Source: JBGCDD01 sp045105075
GTDB lineage: Bacteria; Pseudomonadota; Alphaproteobacteria; Rhodobacterales; Rhodobacteraceae
Reading direction: 5' to 3'
Assembly (NCBI GenBank): GCA_045105075.1
Contig: JBGCDD010000135.1
Location: 1 to 30,338 of the forward strand
Length of the DNA: 30,338 nt
How positions within the stretch are numbered: position 1 is the stretch's first letter; each line of letters starts with the position of its first letter. Below, piece after piece: positions 7,045-13,930 of the stretch. The notes under the pieces were generated by a model that searched no databases, was not told where the DNA came from, and saw only the letters and a list, made by a program, of their open reading frames with translations. Both the position numbers and the translations under genes were made by a program.

Positions 7045-7926
7045 TCAGATCAGTGTAATGCTCAAATCATGGGCAACAAAGTCGACCGAACTGGTGGCAT
7101 CATCGCCAGGGCGGGTGCCCAGAACGATTTTGCCGGTGCCATAAAGCAACGTGCTGCGGCGATGCACGGAAAACTGTTTGCCCTCGCCGGTGCGAATGAC
7201 GCTCCCAGCCGAGCTGTGATCGGCGTATTCCAACTGCCATTGGCGGATCGTCAGCGCGCCGTGTTTGCGCGACACCCAGGCGTGATCCAGCACAATATCG
7301 CAATCCGGCGAGCGACCGATGGAAATCGAGTCGCCCTCGGACAGCTGCCAGGTTTTGCCGCCATAGGTCAGATCGGCGGTTTCGGTGCGAATGGGGCGCG
7401 CGCCGCCGGATTTGGCGAACACAACGGTCTGTGCGCTCATGCTGATGACGGTGCCGGAATAGACTCGGGTGGGGGCATCTTTGCCGCGCAATTGCAACTC
7501 GCCGATGGGCAGCAGCTTGCCCTGATATTCCGGGGCGAGGTCTTCAAAACAACTGTCGCCCAGTAGAAACTCGCCGGGTTTGGCCAGAGATGCCAGCCGC
7601 GCCGCGGTGTTGACCGCATTGCCATAAATCTCGTTTTCTTTCTTGAGGATCTCGCCGAAATAGACCCCCGCATGAACCGACATGTCCGACGCCCAGTTTT
7701 CGTTGATCATCGCCCAGGCGGCCTGAAACGCGGCATCGGGATGTTCAAAAAAGCTGAGCGTGTCGTCGCCTTTGGATTTCACGCAGTGACCACCGGCATC
7801 AGCAATAATCTCGCGCATGCGATCCAGCATGGGGCCAATGAACTGCAACGCCGTTTCGTTGCTCTCTTTTTCATAAAGCTGGGTGCTTCCGGTGATGTCC
7901 GAAATAAGAACACAAGCAAGAGGCAT
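7045..7926 (-). CDS. Class III adenylate cyclase domain fused to an FHA domain
   Basis: This 293-residue soluble protein has an N-terminal class III nucleotide cyclase domain (about residues 1-160). The two metal aspartates appear in ISDITGST (D10) and KGDD (D54), the ATP-selecting lysine position is filled (K50, four before D54), and the transition-state pair is present in GNAVNTAAR (N106, R110). A forkhead-associated domain follows (about 195-280) with GRSPDCDIVL (R205) and VSRKHG (S219, R220, H222), residues that bind phosphothreonine. The expected product is a cytoplasmic cAMP synthase whose activity or location is set by binding a phosphorylated partner. No Ser/Thr kinase or phosphatase is nearby. 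The ribosome binding site is weak. The XRE-cupin gene lies 79 bases downstream on the same strand but is probably separately controlled. Confidence 0.85.
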   Translation of the reverse strand: MPLACVLISDITGSTQLYEKESNETALQFIGPMLDRMREIIADAGGHCVKSKGDDTLSFFEHPDAAFQAAWAMINENWASDMSVHAGVYFGEILKKENEIYGNAVNTAARLASLAKPGEFLLGDSCFEDLAPEYQGKLLPIGELQLRGKDAPTRVYSGTVISMSAQTVVFAKSGGARPIRTETADLTYGGKTWQLSEGDSISIGRSPDCDIVLDHAWVSRKHGALTIRQWQLEYADHSSAGSVIRTGEGKQFSVHRRSTLLYGTGKIVLGTRPGDDATSSVDFVAHDLSITLI

Positions 7927-8222
7927 GGCGGTAATTCATCCACATTAAATCGTCTGGGGGGCCCCGACACAGGGCGTATACAGCAACGGGCCAGCTTCCC
8001 CAAGCAGGTGCCCCAACGGCACCATAACGACAAAAACCTGCGGGCGGAAAAGGAAAATCTGTGTTTTGGGCGGGGGTATTCCAGACTTGTGGGGATCAGG
8101 GTGGCGCATTGGGCACAAAAAGCGCGCTGACCTAAGGGAATACCGCCCGGTTCTGACACAAACCGTCATTAATGGGACTGCCCGTGCCCGAAGCCCTCAG
8201 GTTGGATGTCTGAAACGCCAAA
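7927..8222. other. Intergenic region upstream of the cyclase-FHA gene
   Basis: About 300 bases without a convincing gene. It contains one clear small hairpin, GGTGCC (8007-8012) and GGCACC (8018-8023) with a five-base loop, lying about 80-100 bases before the cyclase gene, and several G- or C-rich runs. Reading frames crossing it have no start-site support or family resemblance. It presumably holds the cyclase promoter, but no canonical -35/-10 pair was recognised. Confidence 0.5.
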
Positions 8223-8249
8223 AGGGCCGTCCCTGTGGGAACGGCCCTG
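8222..8249 (-). terminator. Rho-independent terminator of rpmJ
   Basis: AGGGCCGT (8223-8230) pairs perfectly with ACGGCCCT (8241-8248); on the minus strand the hairpin is followed by a short T run (TTTT). It lies about 25-50 bases after the rpmJ stop. A mismatch followed by two more G-C pairs extends the stem inward. Confidence 0.7.
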
Positions 8250-8272
8250 TGGCTAAAATGTCAGATCAACGA

Positions 8273-8398
8273 TCAGCCCTGACGGGCTTTGAACCGTCGC
8301 TGTGTCTTATTGATCACGTAAACCCGGCCTTTGCGGCGCACCACACGGCAATCGCGGTGGCGGTTTTTCAGCGAGCGGAGTGAGTTCTTGACCTTCAT
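8273..8398 (-). CDS. rpmJ: 50S ribosomal protein L36, zinc-free form
   Basis: The 41-residue basic protein starts MKVKNSLRSLKNRH and ends RFKARQG, matching L36 of the large ribosomal subunit. It has only one cysteine and lacks the CXXC pairs of the zinc-binding form, so it is the zinc-independent type usual in alphaproteobacteria. The start at 8398 has AGGAGAG a few bases upstream. It stands alone, 79 bases downstream of tRNA-Val on the same strand, with its own terminator. Confidence 0.95.
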   Translation of the reverse strand: MKVKNSLRSLKNRHRDCRVVRRKGRVYVINKTQRRFKARQG

Positions 8399-8477
8399 GG
8401 TCGCTCTCCTGTCCTTGCGGCGCGGGCCAGCGCCTGGTGTTGCGGGTGCCTTGCCCAATGGCAAAACAGTGAATTCA

Positions 8478-8552
8478 TGGTGGGCACTACTGGGATCGAA
8501 CCAGTGACCCCTTCGATGTCAACGAAGTGCTCTACCGCTGAGCTAAGCGCCC
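8478..8552 (-). tRNA. tRNA-Val (anticodon GAC)
   Basis: The minus strand gives a 75-base cloverleaf including an encoded CCA end. The acceptor stem is GGGCGCT with AGTGCCC (one G-T pair), the D arm contains AGCTCAGCGGTAGAGC, the anticodon stem CTTCG/CGAAG encloses loop TTGACAT with anticodon GAC, and the T arm contains GGTTCGATCC. GAC reads GTC and GTT valine codons. Confidence 0.95.
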
Positions 8553-8619
8553 ATGAATGCCGACCTGTGCGCCCTGCCCCAAACGAAATGGGGCGCGGAT
8601 GCCCGCGCCGGTAGCGGGG

Positions 8620-8648
8620 TCTATAAAAGGAGTCGGGATGGTGATCAA
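8620..8648 (-). promoter_or_regulatory. Sigma-70-type promoter of the tRNA-Val gene
   Basis: On the minus strand TTGATC (8648-8643) and TATAGA (8625-8620) are separated by 17 bases, a good housekeeping promoter. It reads toward tRNA-Val and rpmJ and leaves a leader of roughly 60 bases that would be removed during tRNA processing. Confidence 0.55.
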
Positions 8649-8654
8649 GGGCTT

Positions 8655-8682
8655 TTGGCAATGCCCTATTTAGCGCTATGTT
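8655..8682 (+). promoter_or_regulatory. Possible promoter of the N-formylglutamate amidohydrolase gene
   Basis: TTGGCA (8655-8660) and TATGTT (8677-8682) with a 16-base spacer point toward the gene starting at 8703. If used, the untranslated leader would be about 14 bases including the AAGGAG ribosome binding site at 8691-8696. Confidence 0.35.
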
Positions 8683-8702
8683 CTGTGCAACAAGGAGAGC
8701 GC

Positions 8703-9566
8703 ATGTCTGACGCCGCCTATCATCTAAGCCAACCTGCGCAATGCCTTTCGGGCGTTGTGTTCGCGTCGCCGCATTCTGGCAGCGACTATGGACGCAGTTT
8801 TGTGCGCAAAAGCCAATTGGATGAGCATACGATTCGCTCGTCTGAAGATGCTTTTGTGGATTTGCTGTTTGCTTCGGTGCCTGATTTTGGGGCGCCGTTT
8901 CTCAAGGCGTCCGCTCCGCGCGCCTATGTCGATCTCAACCGCAGTCCGGATGAGCTGGACCCGGCTTTGATTGAGGGCGCACGCCGGCAGGGACACAATC
9001 CGCGCATCGCTTCCGGTCTGGGCGTGATTCCGCGTGTTGTTGCCAACGGGCGCGCGATTTATTCTGGCAAGATCACCATGGCCGAGGCAGAGCAGCGCAT
9101 CGACACCTATTGGCGCCCCTATCACGCCGCGCTCCAGCACCTTTTGGACGTGGCACATCGCAGCTTTGGCCAAGCGATTCTGATTGACTGCCACTCGATG
9201 CCGCATGAGGCGATGGATGGCGTCGCCCGAGGAGCAGCGCGCCGCCCGGAGATCGTTTTGGGCGACCGCTTTGGCGCGGCGGCCAGCGCAGATGTGGTGG
9301 ACCAGATTGAAGCAGCATTCGCCAGTGCGGGCCTGGTTGTTACGCGCAACGCGCCTTTTGCGGGGGCTTATGTCACGCAGGCCTATGGCCGTCCGTCGCG
9401 CAACCAGCACGCGGTGCAAATCGAAATCGACCGCGCGGTTTACATGGATGAACGCCGCATTCGACCCAACCGTAACTTTGACGCTTTCCGGCAGGTTCTG
9501 CAGGATGTTATCGCAGATATCGTTCAGATTGGCGCTGGGGACGGTGCCCGGTTGGCTGCCGAGTGA
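8703..9566 (+). CDS. N-formylglutamate amidohydrolase family protein
   Basis: The 287-residue protein matches the N-formylglutamate amidohydrolase (HutG-type deformylase) family: an N-terminal FASPHSGSDYGRSF block with the metal-site His, YVDLNRSPDELD, the IPRV and IYSGKIT segment, LIDCHSMPHE, and a C-terminal stretch with NAPFAGAYVTQAYGRP. The enzyme hydrolyses N-formylglutamate or related N-formyl compounds to formate and the amino acid in the cytoplasm. The start at 8703 has AAGGAG six bases upstream; a longer in-frame extension to 8553 would run back to the tRNA edge and is rejected. There are no histidine-degradation genes nearby, so the pathway link is open. Confidence 0.9.
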   Translation: MSDAAYHLSQPAQCLSGVVFASPHSGSDYGRSFVRKSQLDEHTIRSSEDAFVDLLFASVPDFGAPFLKASAPRAYVDLNRSPDELDPALIEGARRQGHNPRIASGLGVIPRVVANGRAIYSGKITMAEAEQRIDTYWRPYHAALQHLLDVAHRSFGQAILIDCHSMPHEAMDGVARGAARRPEIVLGDRFGAAASADVVDQIEAAFASAGLVVTRNAPFAGAYVTQAYGRPSRNQHAVQIEIDRAVYMDERRIRPNRNFDAFRQVLQDVIADIVQIGAGDGARLAAE

Positions 9567-9619
9567 CCTCATAAGGTACGGTTTTGGAGGTATTGCGCCG
9601 CCTTTGGCGTCGCCGGGGG

Positions 9620-9640
9620 GGCGGGGGCTTCGCCCCCGCC
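9620..9640. terminator. GC-rich hairpin between convergent genes
   Basis: GGCGGGGGC (9620-9628) and GCCCCCGCC (9632-9640) form a perfect 9-base stem with a three-base loop. It lies in the 89-base gap between the convergent amidohydrolase and the unrecognised gene at 9656. There is no T run on either side, so it may block or stabilise rather than terminate classically. Confidence 0.5.
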
Positions 9641-9655
9641 ATGTTGCGCCTAAGT

Positions 9656-10384
9656 CTACTTCGGTTTGGTCGTTTTGAGGTTCTTTTTCAAAGCGCCGGG
9701 TTTTTCAGGGCCTTTTGTTTCGATCCACTTGATCCAAAGTGAGTTGGTCTTGATCGTGTCCGCGCAGTCTTTGAGTGTCTGATTGTTGGTTTTTTCCAAC
9801 TTGGCCAGTTCCGCCTGGCAACTTGAGGCGTTCCCCGCCATTTTTACGGCGGCCTCGGACAGCATGAACCACTGGCCCTGCTCCGCGGATGTCATGATCG
9901 ATGGTATCCGAGCGAATTTCTGGAACCACCCTGCCATCGATGCACAATGCGCCTGTGTGTTGGCCATCAAAAGCTTGTGTTTGGCGATTTTGGCTTTGCG
10001 GGCGTTCAATTCGATTTGAAACGCCAAAAGCAAGCCGCCGTATTGGACGCACTTATTGCGGTAGTTCTGGCGCGCGTTTTTGGCTCCTTGGCTGTCAAAT
10101 CCGAAAGTGTCGGCGTTTCGCAGCAGAGACCCAAAGAACAGTGATGTGTCATTCTTTGGCCATTTGGGCGCTGATTTGGCCGCAGCTTTGTAGATGGCCA
10201 GAGCGTTCAATACCCCTTTGTTTGCGGCCACCGCGCGCCCATCAGAAAAGAACTGGATGTCGCTGGCTTTGACCTTTTTGCCGCCCAATTTCGTGGCGTA
10301 GACATCTATTGCCTTGACGGTTTCATAGTGGCCTTGCGCGTCCTTGATTTTGAAATAGGCATCGAGTGCCTTGTAAGTAGACAT
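9656..10384 (-). CDS. Unrecognised lysine-rich helical protein
   Basis: I do not recognise this 242-residue protein. It is rich in Lys and Ala, looks mainly alpha-helical, has no signal peptide or membrane segment and carries four cysteines (C112, C147, C189, C207) that are not arranged as a known metal motif. The last 20 residues are a Lys/Pro-rich tail. A good ribosome binding site (TTAAGGA, eight bases before the ATG at 10384) and an unbroken frame argue that it is real. The gene and its upstream region are visibly richer in A and T than its neighbours, suggesting later acquisition. It sits alone between the N-formylglutamate amidohydrolase and dinB, and no function can be inferred from context. 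Confidence 0.75.
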   Translation of the reverse strand: MSTYKALDAYFKIKDAQGHYETVKAIDVYATKLGGKKVKASDIQFFSDGRAVAANKGVLNALAIYKAAAKSAPKWPKNDTSLFFGSLLRNADTFGFDSQGAKNARQNYRNKCVQYGGLLLAFQIELNARKAKIAKHKLLMANTQAHCASMAGWFQKFARIPSIMTSAEQGQWFMLSEAAVKMAGNASSCQAELAKLEKTNNQTLKDCADTIKTNSLWIKWIETKGPEKPGALKKNLKTTKPK

Positions 10385-10477
10385 AAAAATATTCCTTAAA
10401 TGAAATAGTCCGCCGCCCTGAAATTGAGCGACATCATCACTTTAGTGGATTTTGGCGGTTTTGCCTAATTAGCCGGC

Positions 10478-11731
10478 TCAGCGCAGGGCGCGGCCTTTCA
10501 AAATGGCCTTGGCTCCGAATCGCTGGCGGATCTGATCGGTGGCGCGTTCTGCGTCGCTGCGCTGATTTGCGCCGGGGTCCAGCAGGTCGCCGGATTTATC
10601 GGCCTCGACCTCGGCCACCAGATCGCTGAGACCACAGCCCAGCAGCCGGAACGGCGCTTGATCCTGCACTGTGTCAAACAGCAGGCGTGCGCGGCGATAG
10701 ACCGTATCGGCCAATTGAGTCGCATCACGCAGGGACACGCGGCGGGTCACGGTGGAATGGTCAGACCGCTTTAGTTTCAGCGTCACAACCCGCCCGGCCA
10801 GCGCCTTGGCTTTGGCGCGGTCCGATACTTTTTCGGCCATGCGCCACAGGTGCCCATCCAGAATGTCGGGGTTGGCGGTGTCTTCATGAAAGGTGGTTTC
10901 GTTGCTGATCGATTTCATCGGTTCATGGGCCGAAACGCGGCGGCGATCCTGACCGCGCGCCAGATGATACAATCGCTCGCCCGTGGCGCCAAAGCGCGCG
11001 TTCAGATCATCGCGGTCCCAGCGCAGCAGATCCGAAAACGTGCGGATGCCGGCGCGCTCGAGCGAGGCCTGCGCTGCTGGGCCAATCCCCCAGATCAGGC
11101 GCACCGGTTTTTCATGCAGGAACGCTGCGGTTTCAGCGACACCAATCACCGAAAATCCACGTGGTTTTTCCAGATCCGATGCAACCTTGGCGAGAAACTT
11201 GTTATGGCTCAAGCCGATCGAGCCGGTCAGCCCCAGTTCGTCCTTCATGCGTTTGACCAAGCGCGCCAGCATCACAGCCGGGGGCGCGCCGTGCAGCCTT
11301 TCGGTGCCGCTCAGATCAAGGAAGGCCTCGTCCAAAGACAGCGGTTCAATGGCGGGGGTCAGTTCCTCCATCATCACGCGGATGGCGCGGGAGGCGGCGA
11401 CATAGGCCTCCATTCGGGGTTTGATCACCACCGCTTCGGGGCAAAGTTTGAGCGCCTGAAACATCGGCATTGCGGATTTCACGCCGCGGATTCGGGCCAC
11501 ATAGCAGGCGGTCGAGACCACGCCGCGCCGCCCGCCACCAATGATCACCGGCTTGTCGGCCAAACTGGGATCGTCGCGCTTTTCAACCGATGCATAAAAT
11601 GCGTCACAATCCATATGCGCGATTTTCAGATCAAACAGTTCCGGATGGCTTTGAAGACGCGGGCTGGCGCAGGCCGGGCACCGACGGGCGGTTTCAAATT
11701 GGGTCAGGCAATCGCGGCACAAGGCGGGCAT
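10478..11731 (-). CDS. dinB: DNA polymerase IV (Y family) with N-terminal cysteine motif
   Basis: The 417-residue protein is a Y-family translesion polymerase. The catalytic acidic residues are in MDCDAFYASVE (D41) and SLDEAFLD (D134, E135), followed by the thumb with IWGIGPAAQASL and a C-terminal little-finger domain. The steric-gate position is an aromatic residue in AFYAS. Ahead of the core lies a roughly 35-residue extension with two CXXC pairs (C5/C8 and C18/C21), a zinc-ribbon-like module missing from E. coli DinB. The start at 11731 is chosen because the extension begins there; a longer frame to 11863 would overlap the divergent Nudix gene. No LexA box was recognised in the 91-base divergent gap. 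Confidence 0.9.
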   Translation of the reverse strand: MPALCRDCLTQFETARRCPACASPRLQSHPELFDLKIAHMDCDAFYASVEKRDDPSLADKPVIIGGGRRGVVSTACYVARIRGVKSAMPMFQALKLCPEAVVIKPRMEAYVAASRAIRVMMEELTPAIEPLSLDEAFLDLSGTERLHGAPPAVMLARLVKRMKDELGLTGSIGLSHNKFLAKVASDLEKPRGFSVIGVAETAAFLHEKPVRLIWGIGPAAQASLERAGIRTFSDLLRWDRDDLNARFGATGERLYHLARGQDRRRVSAHEPMKSISNETTFHEDTANPDILDGHLWRMAEKVSDRAKAKALAGRVVTLKLKRSDHSTVTRRVSLRDATQLADTVYRRARLLFDTVQDQAPFRLLGCGLSDLVAEVEADKSGDLLDPGANQRSDAERATDQIRQRFGAKAILKGRALR

Positions 11732-11822
11732 GGCGGCGGGGTATCCGTGCGGGCAGTTGCGCCCTATATACCCTTCACAGCAGCGCGCGACCAGCGCCAA
11801 CCCAAACCGGAACGTTCGTCTG

Positions 11823-12275
11823 ATGACCTTTTCTGGCGCCAAACTGGCCCTGTTTCTGGGCACCCATCTGCTGGTGATCCAGCGCGATGACCGCCCCGAT
11901 ATTCCTTATCCCGGCCATTGGGATCTGCCTGGTGGTGGGCGCGAAGGCGGCGAAACACCGGCGCAATGTGCGCTGCGCGAAACCGATGAAGAGGTGGGTC
12001 TGCGGTTGAGCGAGAAGGATTTGGTGTGGGCCAATCGCTATACGCGCCCGCGCGGGATTGTCTGGTTCTTTGCGGCGCATCTGGATCACGACGTGCAAAA
12101 GCAGATCAAGTTTGGCGATGAAGGGCAACGCTGGGCGCTGATGGAGCCAAGCGTCTATTGCCGCGATCCTCTGGCCGTGCCGCATTTTGTCGATCAGCTA
12201 CAGCTTTACATGGATCAGGATGTGTACCGGTTTGCACAGGGGCGCCATTTGGGCGGAAAGGCCCCCCGCGAGTGA
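11823..12275 (+). CDS. Nudix hydrolase
   Basis: The 150-residue protein contains a complete Nudix box between residues 38 and 60 (GGREGGE, then the RETDEEVGL helix), matching GX5EX7REUXEEXGU. It hydrolyses a nucleoside diphosphate linked to another group; the exact substrate is not predictable, and family members range from oxidised nucleotide sanitation to cofactor turnover. It is divergent from dinB, a gene for damaged-DNA synthesis, so nucleotide-pool cleaning is a tempting but unproven role. The start at 11823 lacks a strong ribosome binding site. Its stop codon lies inside the loop of a GC hairpin (12262-12284). Confidence 0.88.
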   Translation: MTFSGAKLALFLGTHLLVIQRDDRPDIPYPGHWDLPGGGREGGETPAQCALRETDEEVGLRLSEKDLVWANRYTRPRGIVWFFAAHLDHDVQKQIKFGDEGQRWALMEPSVYCRDPLAVPHFVDQLQLYMDQDVYRFAQGRHLGGKAPRE

Positions 12276-12284
12276 GGCGGGGGG
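12262..12284. terminator. GC hairpin around the Nudix stop codon
   Basis: CCCCCCGC (12262-12269) and GCGGGGGG (12277-12284) form an 8-base stem; the Nudix TGA is in the seven-base loop. No T run follows. It may protect the 3' end of the mRNA or separate it from the structured element that follows. Confidence 0.4.
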
Positions 12285-12412
12285 GAGGTAACGAACCTCA
12301 GGAAGATAGGTTCGTCGGGGGAGTAAGTCCTGCGACTATGCTGGCTCAGACGGCGCAACATATCCAGTCAGGACTTCCCTACCTTCGAAATACACGTATA
12401 GCGTGTGCTTTT
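12284..12412 (+). ncRNA. Candidate structured RNA with three-way junction and terminator
   Basis: The gap between Nudix and pyrF contains nested complementary segments that fit one fold on the plus strand. A closing stem pairs 12284-12290 (GGAGGTA) with 12380-12386 (TACCTTC) and includes one G-U pair. Inside it are hairpin ACGAACCT/AGGTTCGT (12291-12298 with 12308-12315) and hairpin AAGTCCTG/CAGGACTT (12325-12332 with 12369-12376) with a large apical loop. A short hairpin ACACG/CGTGT (12392-12406) followed by CTTTT would end the transcript. The G-U pair favours the plus strand. The SRP RNA core motif is absent and I recognise no other known family. It could be an independent small RNA or a processed 3' UTR of the Nudix mRNA. 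Confidence 0.45.
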
Positions 12413-12423
12413 CGCAGCACAGA

Positions 12424-13122
12424 TCAAACCGCGCTGATTTCGCTCAAAATGGCCTGGGCCGCTGCGGCGGGGTCGGGAGCAGCATTGATCGGACGCCCGA
12501 CAACGATGTGATCAGCCCCGCCCTGCAGCGCTTGCGACGGGGTGGTGACGCGTTTTTGATCTCCCAAAGCGCTGCCGGTGGGCCGCACGCCGGGGGTGAC
12601 AATCAACCGTCCCTCAGCCTCGGGCAACTCCCGCAGCTTTTGGGCCTCAAGCGGCGATGCAATGACGCCATCAGCCCCGGCCTCAAAGGCGCGCGCGGCA
12701 CGTTCCAGCACAAGATCCGCAACGTCGCCCGCGCGCATCATCGCGTTGTCGAGATCACTGCGGTCCAATGATGTCAGTATGGTGACAGCCAAGATTTTCA
12801 TGTTCGAGCCGGCCGCCCCTTCACGCGCGGCGCGCACCACATGGGGGTCGCCGTGCACCGTCAGGAAATCCAGATCAAACTGCGCCAGTCCGCGCACCGC
12901 TGATTCGACCGTCGCGCCGATGTCAAACAGCTTCATGTCCAGGAAAATGCGTTTGCCGTGATCTTGTTTCAGCTCGTTGGCCAGCGCCAGACCACCGCCG
13001 GTTAGCATACCAAGCCCGATTTTGTAGAACCCAACGCTGTCGCCCAACTGCCGGGTCAAATGCAGCCCTTGAATGGCATCACCAACGTCCAATGCCACGA
13101 TCAAACGGTCATCTGTGGGCAT
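12424..13122 (-). CDS. pyrF: Orotidine 5'-phosphate decarboxylase
   Basis: The 232-residue protein is the last enzyme of UMP synthesis, decarboxylating OMP to UMP in the cytoplasm. The catalytic DXKXXD array is in FLDMKLFDIG (D62, K64, D67), with the N-terminal LIVALDV strand (D12), K34 in FYKIG, and the phosphate-binding TPGVRP and VVGRPI segments near the C terminus. Length is normal for the family. The ATG at 13122 has AAGGAG eight bases upstream. Three small related genes precede it on the same strand, the nearest ending 56 bases away, so read-through is possible. carB of the same pathway lies 16 kb away. Confidence 0.95.
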   Translation of the reverse strand: MPTDDRLIVALDVGDAIQGLHLTRQLGDSVGFYKIGLGMLTGGGLALANELKQDHGKRIFLDMKLFDIGATVESAVRGLAQFDLDFLTVHGDPHVVRAAREGAAGSNMKILAVTILTSLDRSDLDNAMMRAGDVADLVLERAARAFEAGADGVIASPLEAQKLRELPEAEGRLIVTPGVRPTGSALGDQKRVTTPSQALQGGADHIVVGRPINAAPDPAAAAQAILSEISAV

Positions 13123-13178
13123 CGGCGCACTCCTTTTTGTTGGGTTGCGCCGCTGGTACTCAGGCTAAAGGGGGTTGT

Positions 13179-13451
13179 CTATGCCAATTCTGGTGGTGCT
13201 TTGGCGCAAAGCTGTGAAGCAAAAGTCAAGGTTTGGCGCCCCGAGCGAAATTCGGGCATGCGGGCCAACTGGCGTTTCGCCTCACCCACAATCGCATCGG
13301 TGGGGATGGGCGCCGAAGCGCCACGGGGCAGATCAATGTGACACATCAGGGTTACCACATGGTTGTCTTGTGCCAAATGAACGTGAGCCACGTGGCGCGC
13401 CGAGCGGTCACAATAGCGATAATCCGAAATTTCGATGTCCGTGATATGCAT
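13179..13451 (-). CDS. Small unrecognised protein, paralogue family member C
   Basis: I recognise no known domain in this 90-residue protein. It starts MHITDIEISDYRY and shows alternating polar and hydrophobic strands up to about residue 45, then a helix (DAIVGEAKRQL). It shares a pattern with the gene at 13931-14203: M-H-[IV]-T-x-I-E-[IV], then A-x-H-[VL]-A-x-V, V-x-L-x-C, and R-Q-L in the helix. A weaker match (D-x-R-Y, A-x-V-L) joins the gene at 13547. A strong ribosome binding site (AGGAGG, seven bases before the ATG) supports the start at 13451. There is no signal peptide or membrane segment, so it is probably a small cytoplasmic protein. pyrF follows 56 bases downstream. Confidence 0.7.
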   Translation of the reverse strand: MHITDIEISDYRYCDRSARHVAHVHLAQDNHVVTLMCHIDLPRGASAPIPTDAIVGEAKRQLARMPEFRSGRQTLTFASQLCAKAPPELA

Positions 13452-13546
13452 GTTTTGCCTCCTGCTTTCCCAACAGATGATGAAAAAACGAAGCAAAATT
13501 GCGGCACATCTGCGGAGAATTAGCGCCAGTTTTGAAAGAAGCTGAT

Positions 13547-13825
13547 CTAGTGCAGGTAGCGGGGCGCCGCGATCTGGGGCTGCGGTACCGGTTGATGTTC
13601 GACAACAACCGGTGTGTTGTCCTTTTTCGGCAGGATCTTTTTGTAAGCCACCACCGCATTCAGCGTCAGCATTCGAAACACTTTTTCCAGATCGGTCTGA
13701 ACAGGCGTTCTGGCTGTGACGTTCAACGTCAATTCAGCAGTGCCGGTCAGCACTGCGCGGGCTTCATACTGCTGTAAGTCAGCATCATATCGAACATCGG
13801 CCAGTTGGATTTGAATTTTTTGCAT
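13547..13825 (-). CDS. Small unrecognised protein, paralogue family member B
   Basis: I do not recognise this 92-residue protein. It starts MQKIQIQLADVRYDAD and has three predicted beta strands (IQIQL, YEARAVL, ELTLNVTA), then a helix with DLEKVFRMLTLNAVVAYKKIL and a Pro/Val-rich tail. Its N-terminal half follows the pattern of the neighbours at 13179 and 13931, with D-x-R-Y followed by A-x-x-V-L and a third strand, though identity is low. The start at 13825 is preceded only by a weak GGGTT element; an in-frame ATG at 13855 is possible but would give a less family-like N terminus. An imperfect inverted repeat lies about 27 bases upstream. Confidence 0.6.
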   Translation of the reverse strand: MQKIQIQLADVRYDADLQQYEARAVLTGTAELTLNVTARTPVQTDLEKVFRMLTLNAVVAYKKILPKKDNTPVVVEHQPVPQPQIAAPRYLH

Positions 13826-13851
13826 CTTGAACCCACAGATATATTTCTTTT

Positions 13852-13882
13852 CCATTTTCAGGAAAATATTCTTTCTGAATGG
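13852..13882. promoter_or_regulatory. Imperfect inverted repeat upstream of gene B
   Basis: CCATT (13852-13856) and TCAG (13858-13861) are mirrored by CTGA (13875-13878) and AATGG (13878-13882), with an A/T-rich centre. It lies between small genes A and B. It might be a processing or regulatory hairpin; there is no clear T run. Confidence 0.3.
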
Positions 13883-13930
13883 TTAACCGTGCGTGCGGCG
13901 AGCATGCACTGTGCCCCGTGTGCAACAGCA

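Noticed and set aside
8478..8552. tRNA-Val as an integration site
   Set aside because: No integrase, direct repeat of the tRNA 3' end or foreign gene block lies beside it.
8395..8661. Minus-strand open frame with a SSAVEHFVDIEG-like stretch
   Set aside because: The peptide is a translation of the tRNA-Val gene, a familiar artefact; the frame has no ribosome binding site and crosses tRNA and promoter.
12284..12412. Idea that the structured RNA is SRP RNA or 6S RNA
   Set aside because: The conserved SRP core (GGAAGCAGCC-like loop) is missing, and the branched three-way fold does not match the single long hairpin of 6S RNA.
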